Assembly: GCF_028554725.1 (NCBI RefSeq)
Contig: NC_071668.1
Coordinates: forward strand, 52,123,732-52,187,731
Source of the DNA: Zeugodacus cucurbitae
Taxonomy: Eukaryota > Arthropoda > Insecta > Diptera > Tephritidae
Direction: 5' to 3'
Length of the DNA: 64,000 nucleotides
Shown here: piece after piece, positions 22,347 to 34,027 of the stretch
Position numbering within the stretch: the first letter of the stretch is position 1
Layout: each line of letters opens with the position of its first letter
Notes under the pieces: model-generated
Seen by the model: only the letters and a program-made list of their open reading frames with translations
Databases searched by the model: none
What the model was told of the DNA's origin: nothing
Made by a program: the position numbers and the translations under genes

Positions 22347-22369
22347 TTTCCAGATGCTCAACTTGAGTT

Positions 22370-23925
22370 GCGGAGTTTGTTAAAAAGTTGTTTTCCTATT
22401 TTTTCTTCGTGTACTTGCTTAGCGTTTGGTGGTTGACAGCAGTTACCGTTAGTATTGGAAATGTGTCAAGGAGTGGGGGCGTAGCGCAGATTTCACAAAT
22501 TTTCTATTGAATCGTTGCAGTTTCTTTCTTTGAGCTTTGGCTGGTAATGCAAATTGCGACTTTTCACATTATTCTATAACACTTTTGTTTGCAAATTAAT
22601 CTCCTCACACACTTCACAATTTACAAATATTTCTTTACAAATTACTAATTGCAAAATAATCCGTTTTCTTTTCGTTTCGTCTACGATTTATCGCATCAAC
22701 ACTTCGGTTCAGCGTGAGAATCGTGTTTATGTTTGTCTTTTTTTTCATGCAATTCCTTTTCCTGCCACGACTGGACTCTCTTAGTTGTGCTCAGGGACTG
22801 AGTACTAAAGAGTTTTTTGCATACCGTTAGGCATATACACATGTCCATATACATATACATATGTATAAATATGCAGGAATTTTATTTAGTTTCACATATT
22901 TTATTCACCACCACCTCAGGGATATAGTAAAATCCTTCATTCATGTGTATGTATATGGAAATTCTTCAACTCATTGCAAATATTGCAACGCTAGCATCTT
23001 GGTAAGCGCATATCACCCACTTTCATTTTAGGGGATGATAAGCCAATCTGAAAGTAAACAATTCTTTTTATAGAATATTGTATGGTGAAAAGCTTTCATC
23101 AATGAACTTAAAAAGCTCTCAGCTTACACTTAACGCTACGAAAAGCTAACAACTAAATATTTCGTTAAATTTTTTGCTATAAAAGTTTTTTAATATATTT
23201 TACCAGCGGAAGTCTTGGGCATTAAAAGTTTCTGTAAAGTATTACTAAAGGAAGAAGGAGCTCATAATATGGAAATAAGTTTACTGCATAACAAAAAAAG
23301 ATATTATCAAAAATATTTGAAAATTCAACGACGACTCCAATAGATGTCAAGCGCGAGAGATGAGTTTTAGCAATGAAACAATGCTTTCGTTAACAGTGTT
23401 AAAAGTAAAAGAGACTCATGATACCAAGATTGAAAAACTAATTCCAAAAGAATTGTTTAAAATTGGAGTTGAGATAAGTCCGGGTATAATGATTGGGAGC
23501 TTTAGTATATGCTTAATTCCTCCAAAAAGGTTCTACACGTTCTGGTAGCTTGCTCTATTTGGTTGGTGAACAGTAAGCAAAATATAAATATTTGAGAAAA
23601 ATTTTGCCTCGAAGTTCTTAAGCGGAATTCCTTTAAGTGACCGGCTGTGCAGATTATCAGATTATTACAAACTCCAAGGCGAAGTAAGCAGAATACAAAG
23701 ACCGACCATTTCACCGGCTCTACTACACTCGACAACTTTGTTGAGAATCAAACAACTGGACAATATTTTGAAATTTAGGTGTTCATTGCCATTATTGAAA
23801 ACGTATTGTCTGCTTTAAATAAACGTATCACTAAAACTATCATAAAATTACTAGTGTTTTTGGAACAAACATAAGAGATTTTGGAAAACGCCTCAAGTAT
23901 GGTCAGTGATTACGAAGATGATTTC
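22370..23925. other. Upstream region of the acidic-protein gene, no gene seen
   Basis: The first few hundred bases should hold the 5' UTR and promoter of the minus-strand gene. No TATA or clear initiator-DPE pair was identified. The rest is AT-rich without a supported gene. Confidence 0.4.
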
Positions 23926-23929
23926 GAGA

Positions 23930-24300
23930 ACAGCCTAGACGATGAACTGCAGTTCGCTGACCTCACGCTCATCTTTTCGTTCAAACCGTGCTTTTTTTGA
24001 TGCCTGATAGATTCCAAGTATTTTGTGTCGGATCTGCGATAGGGCTGGGCGTTCACAGATAATGTGGAACATTTTTTCCCTATTCCCTTCCACAGCCGTG
24101 GCAAATGTTATTGTAGGGCATACCCATTTTCATCGCATGTTCTCCAAATGGCTAATCCCTCGTTATAGTAGCAGGAAGTCTGAAAATAGTTTTCCTGTAG
24201 CTATTTAATGAGATTCTAGTTCTTGTCTTCTCATATTTTGGCCATAGCTGTTTAGTTATTTTACATTTGGTTGTATTTTCCATCTGTTATCACCTAGTTG
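23930..24300 (-). pseudogene. LINE relic, C-terminal Cys/His region
   Basis: The minus strand reads, in broken frames, HAMKMGMPYNNICHGCG and FHIICERPALSQIRHKILG. This resembles the Cys/His motif and following segment at the C-terminus of jockey/R1/I-type LINE polymerases. It may extend to about 24700. Stops throughout; dead. Confidence 0.45.
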
Positions 24301-24805
24301 TTATAATTGTGAATTGAGCTCTCTCGATCCCAGCTGGCATGGTATTAACTCTGCCTCGGCTTCAACTAGAAATTATCCAGACTTTGCCAACTCGTGCTTA
24401 TTCGCTACTGAAAATGTACCTGTGTCCGGGAACCCAGAACAAGTCTAGTTGGAGTTTGTCTTCCGAGTGAGCTCAATTATGGACTATGTTTGAATTAGTC
24501 ATTGGCGACGACAAGACCAGAAGTGCCGTCTGGCTATCTACATATGTATATTATTGCTTTATGTATTCATTCCTAGTTAGTCAATAGAGCTTCACAAGCT
24601 TTCTCTATGCTCTGTAGGGTATCCTCACTTGGAAGTAACTCTTGAAATCTAACTTTGGGAGAATGTCTATGGCACTTTTATAAACTTTTAGTGACTAATT
24701 CCTTAGAATCATACTTCCTGAACGTAGAAATTGCCTTACGCATTTTCGATCTGGTCTCTCATTAATTAATAACCTTAACTTGAGCCTTTTGTTCTGCTCT
24801 TTCCC

Positions 24806-25560
24806 GTCTGGATAAGGAAGCGAAGCTAATGGGTCTGGAGGTGAATGAGGACATGACTCCTGTCATCTCCTGTCATCAAGCAGGCAGTCGGCGCATTCGC
24901 GTCTTGGCTCCCGCGTCACTGTTGACAGTCATAACTTCGAAGTCGTATATAATTTCCTATACCTGGGAACAGTATCAACAACTCCAACAATGTCAGCTTC
25001 GAAATACAGCGCAGAATCACTCTTGCCAACAGGTGCTACTTTGGACTGAGTAGGCAATTGAACAGTAATCTCGACGAACCAAAATCAAGCTCTACAAGTC
25101 GCTTATCATTCCCGTCCTGCCCTACGGTGCAGAAGCTTGGACGATGTCAACATCAGAAGAGACGACAATAGGAGTTTTCGAGAGGAAAATTTTGCGCAAG
25201 ATTTATGGTCTCCAGAACATTGGCAACGGCGAATACCGCAGACGATGGAACGATGAGCTGTACGAGTTATACGACGACATTGACATAGTTCAGCGAATAA
25301 AAAGACAGCGGCTACGCTGGCTAGGTCATGTTGTCCGAATGGACCAAAACACTCCAGCACTGAAAGTGTTCGATGCAGTACCCGCCGGAGGAAGCCAAGG
25401 AAGGGCAAGGCCTCCACCGTTAGAGAGACCAGGTGGAGAGCGACCTGGTTACACTTGGGATCTCCAACTGGCGCCGAACAGCGAAGGAAAGAGAAGAGTG
25501 GCGCGCTATAATAGATTCGACTATAACCGACTACGCCAATCACATACCCAAATAACTTGA
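24806..25560 (+). pseudogene. LINE relic, reverse transcriptase C-terminal part
   Basis: Same family as 62245-63345. The frames give MGLEVNEDM, then after frame breaks FERKILRKIYGLQNIGNGEY and RLRWLGHVVRMDQNTPALK, followed by the Gly/Arg/Pro-rich end. The first half is frameshifted (VNEDKT-like region decayed) while the last 138 codons are open. Ends near a CTACGCCAATCAC-type 3' end. Confidence 0.8.
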
Positions 25561-27599
25561 GAATTTATAGCAAAACCAAGGGCCTCCTGATAATATTTGC
25601 TACAGGCCCCGGCAATGTTTTAATCCGGCACTGATCAAGACTGCCACTTGGAGGCAAGATCAAATAATTTGTAATCATATTAATTTCATCTTATTAGGTT
25701 TTGAAGCTCAGAATGAAGTGAAATATTTATAAAAGTGCAGCTTGAAAGCTTACTTGTTGATTTAAAAACTATTTTCAGTAATATAGATGACTTCGATAAA
25801 CACATTCCATTCACAGATGAGCGCCCTGCATAACTGTTGACATGCTGGGTCGAGTAATTAGCTAAAAGTTACCTTCGTAATTACCAAATGCATGCGCACT
25901 AGATATCAACCGAAATTATATTATATCAACATTTGAATAAATATATATGTACATCTGTATATGTATAGTATATACAAACATATATAGCTGAATAGATGAC
26001 AGCAGCGTTTGCAAGTGCAATGTCACATCACCCATTGACAGTGAGACGCTCACGTAATAACTTTTACTATCATCACGGCACACTTGGCTGATTTTTCAGA
26101 TCAACTAATGATTACAATTATGTGCGTATGTACATATGTCAGTATATTCATACATATATACATACATACCTACATACAATGTCAATATGTTGGCTTGGTT
26201 GATTTGTTTCATTGATGGCTTGGTGCTTACGCCATGTTTGGTGTCGTTTATTAACGGCAGAGAAATTAAAACGATTAGTATGCCAAACAGTCACACAGTC
26301 ATTCAGCAGAGGGCAGACCCTCACTCAATCAACAACAACAATGCAACAGCCTAAAAGTTGTGCAAGCGAGCCGCGGGACAGGTGTACCATGAGTGTAGGT
26401 GTGATTGTTTGTTGCTGCTGACCACAAGTCTCAACAGAAAGCTTTCTTATGTTGTTTTTGCTTTGTTTTTAGTTTTTTTGCTTTTTCATTTCTTTCAATT
26501 TTCTCTGTCTTATTGTTGGCTACATGTTGCTTGTTGTTGTTGTTGTTGGTGGGCAAGGCCAAAGCCGAAGAAAGCATAATAATGGTGCACTGATATAGCA
26601 CGGCGCAAAGTAAGTAAGGCAACTAAGTGCGCAGGCGCAGCTGACTCAGAAAGCACATGTGCGCACCATCGCAGCGCCGAGCTTGACTTTGACATGCGCT
26701 TACACTGGTAGCCAATAGTATACGTCTCTTTAGTTCAACAAAGAAAAGTCTCTATATTCCACAGAGATTTTATAAATGCTCTGTACACAATATTGGTATT
26801 GTAAATTTGCAATATTTTGATTTTAATTAATTAACAATGATAATCTAATAATTAACAATTTCCAAAATAACGCAATCTGCAAACATATTTTCAACAAGAA
26901 GCTGGTTTCTGCCCCCACATTTGTAGAACTTCTTTATGTCATAGCCTTTTCGCACAGCCAAATTAATTTAATACATTAAGATTATAATTGCGAATTTTGC
27001 CTTCGCACTGCCGATTATTCAATTAACGATCAGCTACTATACATTTTTGTTTTTGCAGTGTGGGCAGAGTTGCCCCCAGAGTTGCATTATATGTAGAAAA
27101 ACGAGATTTTTATTTTGTATGGTAAATTGATCTAAATATGCGCTTTAATCGAGCAAAGGTTAATTGTTCAATTAACTCCTGTGCGAAAAAGACTATTAGA
27201 GAGTTGGCAGTGTTTCGACCTAGATATCAAAAACTATACTTCAAAATACTATATTAAAATAACGGTTTTTGTACTTCGGAACTTTTTTTTACTGAACAAG
27301 TTCAAGCTGTTGATAACAATAAGTATTTCCTTGAATGTTTGAAAACACGAATTGTATTGTATTTAAATTGTTTCTAAATTAGAGTATTCGTTCAAGTTCA
27401 AATTTGTATAGATCCAAAGAATAAGCAAATGGAACCACTCAGCTTTTAACTTATATATATTTATATGAAGGACTTGAGGTTGACTGCATAATATTGGCAA
27501 TACAACAAATGATAAAATTACGGTCTAGATATTGTGATAAATCTAAACTGGTCTTAACGAGAAAGGTCAACCTTACTGCAAGTGAAAGATTAGTACATG
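25561..27599. other. Intergenic, no gene seen
   Basis: Mostly AT-rich. Holds CATA microsatellites (26110-26180) and a TTG run (26530-26550). Short frames here are low-complexity and have no family resemblance. Confidence 0.5.
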
Positions 27600-28262
27600 T
27601 GTTTCGCGTGCTCCCCTCGATTTATGGTTAACATAATCGGCATACTGAGCGTAATATTCGCAACACCATCACCCATCTTGAGACCCAGCATTCATTATTG
27701 GATAATATTTGAACGAATAGACAACATCCAGCACGCTGTGAAGATATATGGAATCCGTAGCTGATATTCCACATTTCTTCAAATATTATGCCGTTGAGGC
27801 GACCGTTTTCGCACCATGATAACCGACTATTTGATATCGGAAATTAAAGCTCGTGATCTCGGCGACCTTTGATGTCAAGAAGACGGTGCCATTTCCCACA
27901 CAATGCATCAATCCATGGATTTATTTAGAGAACACTTCGGTGAGCACATAATTTCACGTTTTAGGGGGGTTGATGGTAACAAAAATCGTGTGATATCACA
28001 CCATTAGACTTTTTCCTGTTTGGATATGTAAAGTGTAAAGTCTATGCGGACAATCGCGCTTCGATTCAGACCTTTGAGCAAAAAATCACGCATGTCATTC
28101 GCCAGTTATCAATCGAAATGCTCGAATGAGTAATCGAAAATTGGACTCAATGTATGGACCATCTGAGACGAAGCCGCAGCCAACATTTGAAATAGATAAT
28201 CATTAAAAAATAAATGCTAAAGAATTTTCTTTCGAATGATAATAAATATTCCCCATTACATT
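27600..28262 (+). pseudogene. Mariner relic, same subfamily as the 15.6 kb copy
   Basis: Shares ATTCGCAACACCATCACCCA, GACAATCGCGCTTCGATTCA-type and GGACCATCTGAGACGAAGCC segments with the 15.6 kb element. It has an even larger internal deletion and loss of the 5' terminus. The end (AATGATAATAAATATTCCCC) is retained but not the terminal repeat. Non-coding. Confidence 0.75.
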
Positions 28263-28845
28263 TTGTCGCACCCCGCTAACGGCACAAGTTTGTTTTTGAC
28301 TAATAAAGGTGTTAAATCTACCATTTAAAGGGTTATCGGAAAAGGTCAGCGGTCCTGTCTTCGATTCGTTATTCTTTATTTGTGCAGTTTTAAACCAGCT
28401 CAAACTTAACGAACAGAAAAATGGCGAATCGTACACGAGTAATCGTCATTATCACATGCAATTAAACAAACATGTTCATCGTTTTCGTGCAATAAAATAT
28501 TTAAAAATGCACACTTCTTTTACTTAATGTGTGATCCGGACTCGACCTACTTCTCAGTTAAATATTTCATTGTCTCACCAGCTTATCTCACTACCATTTG
28601 CGACTGCATTTATTGACTTCCCGCAATTAAAATGCCACTAATTCATACACACACCCATTAAGACACGCACATTTCGCGCACACTGTACATGTGTAAAGTG
28701 CGCATGCGCCACTTAACTTTGGGTAAACGAAGAAGTGCTAAAATGGAATGTAAATGGCAGTGTATGGAGAAATTTCAAAAGCGACACAACAATAGCAACG
28801 GCAACGGCAACATCATCGGCTACACGCTGCTGAGGTGCAAAAAAT
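28263..28845. other. Upstream region of the small secreted-protein gene
   Basis: No coding frame is supported. It may hold the regulatory region of the gene at 29082; no specific factor site can be defended. Confidence 0.4.
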
Positions 28846-28847
28846 AT

Positions 28848-28881
28848 TCAGTTTGTTTTGCTACATCCATCCATACAGACG
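28848..28881 (+). promoter_or_regulatory. Inr-DPE core promoter
   Basis: TCAGTT at 28848-28853 is an initiator with +1 at A28850. At exactly +28 to +32 (28877-28881) is AGACG, the best-known downstream promoter element sequence. No TATA box at -30. It would give a 232-base 5' UTR for the gene at 29082. Another initiator match at 29050 lacks a downstream element. Confidence 0.6.
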
Positions 28882-29081
28882 CGAAGCGGTGCGCGTGCGC
28901 AGAAATCAATCACGAGTAAAATTGTGTTAACATTTAGACGTAAAGAGATACATTCTTAAAGCGCTACCAATCTTATAACGGTTAAAAGAATTGTTGCATA
29001 AGCAGAAATAACAAAGACCAACATTAAGTAACCGGAGAAAAACAATCAATCAGTTACGCTACTTACGTCTCCGCACAAATT

Positions 29082-29435
29082 ATGGCTAAATTGTTGCATC
29101 AGTTTGTTGTGATTCTGCTCAGTCTGAGCATTGTGGGTCTTGCCTGGGGTCGTGCGACTAGCGCAAAGACGACGCAAGCGCCGCTGGCAGATAACAGCAA
29201 ACAATTATTTGTCTTCGGCAGCGGCAAGGAGACGAGTCCACCAGACTTTGTGCGCCTGGTCGTCATGCGGCTCATTTACGGACTCGCCTCGACTATGGGG
29301 CTGGAAGAACGACTGGAGGATGCTTTCAATGGTGCCTTTGTGCCGCCGAATGCCGATGGTGGGCTCTTCAGTTTCGGCGGTTACGACGATGACGATGATG
29401 GTGGCGCTTTCGGTGCACTCTTTGATGACATCTAG
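29082..29435 (+). CDS. Small secreted protein, Asp/Gly-rich C-terminus
   Basis: 117 residues, single exon, not recognised as a named family. Residues 1-23 form a signal peptide (hydrophobic VVILLSLSIVGLAWG, cleavage likely after AWGRA or nearby). A middle segment PDFVRLVVMRLIYGLASTMG is a well-formed amphipathic helix and looks like the conserved core. The tail is acidic and Gly/Phe-rich (GGYDDDDDGG, FDDI). There are no cysteines in the mature part, so it is not a disulfide-rich peptide. The ATG has an ATTATGG context. An Inr-DPE promoter lies 232 bp upstream, and AATAAA signals follow at about 29739 and 29803. Likely a fly-specific secreted or cuticle-associated protein; function unknown. 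Confidence 0.8.
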   Translation: MAKLLHQFVVILLSLSIVGLAWGRATSAKTTQAPLADNSKQLFVFGSGKETSPPDFVRLVVMRLIYGLASTMGLEERLEDAFNGAFVPPNADGGLFSFGGYDDDDDGGAFGALFDDI

Positions 29436-29738
29436 AGCGCAGTGGGTCAGTGCGCAGAACGGTGAATGTGCGGTGTATGCTATCTGTGGTTGTAACAGTT
29501 GGACTTTCGAAGCGATTTACATTTCCATATATACACCAGCATATCTGTGTGTATGTGGGTCAAGTGTGCGCGTAGTGAAAGATAGAGTGACCAAAAATAT
29601 TGTATTAAATTACGTTTAATTTAAATTATTTATTTTATTTAAGTGTAGTTCTTTAGTGTGTAAGACTATATGTAAAAAAAAACTATTCGAAAACTATTTT
29701 TTAGCACACCAGTGTGAAAAAATTCTAATTATGTCATT

Positions 29739-29808
29739 TAATAAAAGCGGAAGCGCTGAAAAAGTGTTACGAAAGTGGAGAAAAAAAATACAATAAAAAT
29801 ATATATTA
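29739..29808 (+). terminator. Poly(A) signals of the small secreted-protein gene
   Basis: AATAAA occurs at about 29739 (TTTAATAAAAGC) and again at about 29803 (TACAATAAAAAT), 300-370 bp after the stop. They fit alternative ends of one 3' UTR. Confidence 0.5.
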
Positions 29809-30164
29809 TTGAACCAAACGTGTTATTCATTCTGCAAACTCAAATATTTAAAAACTTTCTACTTTGCATATGCGATCAACTGTCTGTATGTATTTATGTC
29901 TGTTTGTCAATTTGTTTGTGTATTCATATACATACATACATACAATGATATTTTGGTTCGAGACGAAATCGAAACTTAAATATTAATAAGCAATTAACAG
30001 TTGCACGCATAGCAGACAAGCATTTGTAATCCAGTAGAAATGGGCGCGTACGTGTGAAAATGCGTTTTAAGCACGTCTAAGGAATTATGTTTGAAAAAAG
30101 TTGCCCGTTAGATGGTGCCGTAGTCAAACTCGTAGTTATGTTTCAATTTACCTCATATTACAAA

Positions 30165-30206
30165 ACTATTATACTCTCTTAGCAACTTTGTTGCGAGAGT
30201 ATAAAA
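30165..30206. repeat. Repeat A terminal hairpin
   Basis: TATACTCTCTTAGCAAC, a short T loop, then GTTGCGAGAGTATA: the same near-perfect hairpin that ends the copies at 13.4 and 14.4 kb, here one base shorter in the loop. Confidence 0.7.
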
Positions 30207-30305
30207 ATAACTGCCAAAGAATGTTCTTTCGAATGATAATAAACATTCCCCATTAAATTTGAATTGTCTGTGTATTAGTAGGGAACCTCGCAATGGAACA
30301 CCCTT
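30207..30305 (+). pseudogene. Mariner 3' end fragment
   Basis: About 100 bp matching the last part of the 15.6 kb mariner (GAATGATAATAAACATTCCC, GGGAACCTCGCAATGG, ACACCCTTTA). It sits between a repeat A hairpin and an AT microsatellite. Confidence 0.65.
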
Positions 30306-30357
30306 TATATTAGTATTGATTATAATTATACTCTGGCACGAGCTAACGTTTTCATTT

Positions 30358-30358
30358 A

Positions 30359-30400
<42 letters not shown>
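30358..30400. repeat. (AT)n microsatellite
   Basis: About 20 uninterrupted AT units, directly followed by AT-rich sequence and a repeat A copy. Confidence 0.9.
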
Positions 30401-30404
<4 letters not shown>

Positions 30405-30411
30405 ATATTTC

Positions 30412-31529
30412 ATATAACGGTTGTTTGTAACACCCAAAACTAAACGAGTTAGATATAGGGTTACATATATCAGTGATCATGGTGAAGAGTGGAATTCAAA
30501 TCCGGATGTCTGTCTGTCCGTCCGTCTGTGCAAGCTGTAACTTGAGTAAAAATTAAGATATCGTGATGAATGATATGGCACACGTGTTTCTTGGCACCAT
30601 AGGAAGGTTGCTTTCGAAGTTGGCCACTACCACGCCCACAAAATGGTGAAAACTGAAAAAGGGCCATAACTAAGCCATAAATTAAGCTCTTACATATCTC
30701 GTAAACTACTAAAGCTATATCAACCAAACTTTCTAGTTCGGTTCTCTTAGGTGCTACATTTTACAGTCCAAAAATTGAGGAAATCGGATTATAGCCACTC
30801 CCACCTCCCATACAAAGCTTATGTTGAAAACTACTAAAAATGTTTTAATGCAGTAAGAAAAGCCACCAGAAACCTTAAATTTCATAATAACGATGGTAAG
30901 CGTGGTTCCGCCCACTTATGGGTCGAAAACCATATCTCCGAAACTACTCGACCAATATCAATGAAATTTGGTTTGTAATATGTTCCTTGCATCCCAACAA
31001 TATGTTGTGAAAATAGTTCAAATCGGTTCTAGACTTCCCTTATACCAGAACTTTGAAGTCGATCTGAATCGTTTACTTTGCAATGTATAAAGTAAGCACT
31101 AGTGAAGATATCGAAACAAAAATATGCAATAATATTGCATTTAAAAAGTGGCATAGCCCTTCTATAAATCACCGAAATCGGTCCATGAGTTTTCAAGACC
31201 CTATATATCGAATATGAGGACCTCAGTGCTTCTAACAAATTTTATACCGAAAATATAGTTAAGTCTCTCTGATATTTTGAAGAAATTTGTAGAGAATATT
31301 TTTCTTCTAATAATATGTCTCCGTGCCAAAAATTTGTGAAATCGGGTCATAACTTCCTCTAGCTCCCTTATATCTTATACCTTAGGGTTTTCAAACTTTC
31401 AATGGACTTTATACCATATATATGCCGAATATGTGAGTCAAATTGTTTGTTATATTAATAAAATTAAATAAATAAATTGCGAGAGTAATTAATGTTCGGT
31501 GACACCCGAACTTAGCCCTTCCTTACTTG
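30412..31529 (-). repeat. Near full-length repeat A copy
   Basis: Read on the minus strand it begins CAAGTAAGGAAGGGCTAAG, has the hairpin around TTCGGGTGTC, then TACTCTCGCAATTTATT. It continues through blocks with CCACGCCCAC, and ends with the GACGGACGGACAGACAG tract, the TAACCCTATATCTAAC block and ACAAACAACCGTTA. About 1.1 kb with no coding capacity. This is the best copy for defining the family. Confidence 0.75.
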
Positions 31530-31534
31530 TTTAA

Positions 31535-31665
31535 AGAACTTTTCAAGAGCCCATAGAGCGATGTCGTTTGTACGCTTTCAATTTAAGATCTGGACGTAAA
31601 ATGAGCCATGTCGTTCTATACGTCACTACGAATTACTGCGAACGGCACCGTAACCACTCGCCACG
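31535..31665 (-). pseudogene. Mariner internal fragment
   Basis: The reverse complement matches 15970-16140 of the first mariner (TTTACGTCCAGAT, TTGAAAGCGTACAAA, GGGCTCTTGAAAAGTTC). About 130 bp abutting the repeat A end. Confidence 0.65.
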
Positions 31666-31679
31666 GTCTTCGTGATGAT

Positions 31680-32200
31680 AATAAAGATGTACATAATCCA
31701 GAATGAAAGCATTGGTACACTTCATTCATTAAAATCTATTGACTGTGTATAAATGAAGATGAAACAATCTACTATACAATTGATACAATTTTTAAAATCC
31801 CCCACCATCCAGTGCCCGTCTTACCACCGCACAATTTACGACCGAAGATTAGAAAACTAAAATTAATTCAAAATGTGCAAAGGAACGCGTTTGGTGGTAG
31901 AAAAAATGCTAAATAACATGGACTACGATGATACTTAAAGGCAAGTTCGAAGGTGAAGAAGTTCTTATTCCGATGATCCCATTTATCTCTACTGATATGT
32001 CGTTTGAGTATAAAAGTATTAAATTTCCGACCCATCTTGTATTCGCTATGACCGTTAACAACTGACAAGGTCAATCCGTGGAAGTTTGTGGTCTGAATCT
32101 AAAAATCTAAAATATTCAGGTTGTTTACATGTTCAATTATATGTGGCATGTTCATGGGTCGATAGACCATCTGCTTTATTTGTTCTTGCGCGTTTTCTGG
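31680..32200 (+). pseudogene. Helitron helicase C-terminal relic
   Basis: In broken frames the plus strand gives KMCKGTRLVVEKMLNNMDYD, FPTHLVFAMTVNN, QGQSVEVCGLNL and GCLHVQLYVACSWVDRPSAL. These match the C-terminal end of the Rep/helicase of Helitrons (KCNGTRL..., FAMTINKAQGQS, GQLYVACSRV). Several stops interrupt it. Confidence 0.8.
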
Positions 32201-33014
32201 CGATAAAGTCTCACCGGATTCTTTTAACAGTAAAACCACAGGTCACCAGTGTAATCCTTAATATAATGCTCTTCGAAACCACTGTTTATAAATAAATTAT
32301 TCCGAAGAACACTAAAAAAGTTCACGTTATCTCTCTGTTTCTAACGAAGAATGAAATATGCACGAATGAAATATATAGAAACGATTTGCTGGCGCTTGAT
32401 CACTTTTCAACTGAAACATTTAATTTAAATAAACTGAGTTTTAGTTGTATGTGTGTATAAATTGTTATTTTTGCAATCAGACTCAATAGAGGGAATCCCA
32501 ATGTACTTGTATCATATATAAATGAGTATGTATTATCAAGCTGGGCTCGTATTTCAGTGGAACAAAGCAAAAACGTATCGTAAGTAAGTATGTTGTTGCT
32601 GTTAGTACGTCCAAAGCATTATCTCTACTTTGAGAGGTATTGCTTCTTTGCTTTATAAAAACACATGCCAAACATTTGTTTTATTTAATTAAGTATGTCA
32701 CACGTTTAACTGATTCATTGAAAACAAAAAAAAACAAAAGCAAAAATTTCAATTGTTTATAATAGCAAGTAAAAAAACAACAATAAATACATTGACTTTC
32801 TTTCTTTGTCAAATGTGGTTGATGGTCTAGTTGGATTAAAACGTTTGAGTTATTTAAACTGTGTTAAACAAGGCATGAGAAGAAGAACCCACGCGAATGT
32901 GGTGAGAGTAATTAAGCGAATGTGACCTCATTAGCTGCATTTTAATTTGAGAATAATAGTAAACTTGACTTTAATAAACGTTTCTTTGAATGCAATATTT
33001 TGCTCAGAAACACA
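32201..33014. other. Intergenic, no gene seen
   Basis: AT-rich, with no supported frame or transposon core. Confidence 0.5.
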
Positions 33015-33189
33015 TCGAATGTACGAAAACACTCCAGCTTTGTTTGTGTTCGATACAATACCCACTGGTGGAAGCAAATGACCAAAGACCTGGGTTTGAT
33101 TGATATGTCCAATTTGATTACAAAAAGGAGAAATTAATGTTTCGGCTATAATCGTGCAAGCGCGCCCAACGCCAAATATCCATATAGAT
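33015..33189 (+). pseudogene. LINE 3' end fragment
   Basis: AACACTCCAGCTTTGTTTGT, GTTCGATACAATACCCACTG and the terminal ACGCCAAATATCC match the last part of the LINE family at 62.2 kb (NTPALKVFDAVPAG). A hAT-like terminal repeat starts immediately after it. Confidence 0.55.
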
Positions 33190-33386
33190 TAGGGCTCTTA
33201 AAATGATTCGATTAACCTGAAACCCGATTATTCAAATATCCGGTTTGTAATCGTTCGTACGAATATTAACCGGTTAGTACTATTCGATTAGTCGCAATGT
33301 TACAACTATTCGAATAGTCGTTCTACTGCGGTTATTCGAATAGTTATCCTGCCACTATTCGAATAAATGAAAATTGTTTGTAATCC
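33190..33386 (+). mobile_element. One end of a hAT-like MITE
   Basis: Starts TAGGGCTCTTAAAATGATTC and continues with repeated ATTCGAATA palindromes and TATCCGGTTTGTAATCG. This matches (inverted) the right end of the complete MITE at 42713-43091. The partner terminus was not found, so this is a partial copy or part of a larger element. Confidence 0.6.
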
Positions 33387-34027
33387 AAACAACCTTTGAT
33401 TTTTTAAAGTTTCCGCATTCCAGCCACTTTATCAGAATCAGAGGGGACGTTCTCCATTGCTGGAAACATTGTGACACCATGTAGAAGCTGCTTGCACCCA
33501 ACAAATGTGAACCTTTTAACTTTCTTATATCAAAATAGACGGTTTATGAAAAATATTGATTTAATACATTCGTCCAGTTGAAATGGTTAAAAACTATTTT
33601 GTCATTACTTAATAGTTCCATTGAAATCATTGTTATTTTTTGTATTTCAAAGCAAGTTTTTTGTTAGTTTTAATGTTTCACTTTTTTTTTCTTGTATGAG
33701 ATGCTAAACCTAAACTAAGTTCAATCGGAAGTAAAATAATTAAAATTAAGTATTCTTAAATAAAAAACAAAATTATTTTGTTTATTTCATATAATTTTTA
33801 AAATTAACTTTTGTCCCAATTTTTTTATGTATCTACCCTGCCAAATGTTGTTCCGTATGTACGTTCCGTATGTACATAAATTCAAAGACGGTCGCATTGA
33901 AAAAAGTGCTCAAGAGCATATATCAGCTTAAAGTTAATAATACTAATCGCGAAATCCATTTGAGCGCTGTATTTTTTTAGTTATTGCGGCCCGATAGTGC
34001 GGTGTACTGGATTCGAAAACTGATTTT
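33387..34027. other. Repeat-like stretch without coding capacity
   Basis: CTTGTATGAGATGCTAAACC near 33695 recurs inverted near 59195-59225, so part is an interspersed repeat of unknown class. No gene. Confidence 0.4.

Noticed and set aside
29131..29619. 162-codon frame overlapping the small secreted-protein gene
   Set aside because: No signal peptide, Arg/Met-rich and unlike a folded protein; the +1 frame at 29082 has the signal peptide, promoter and poly(A) context.
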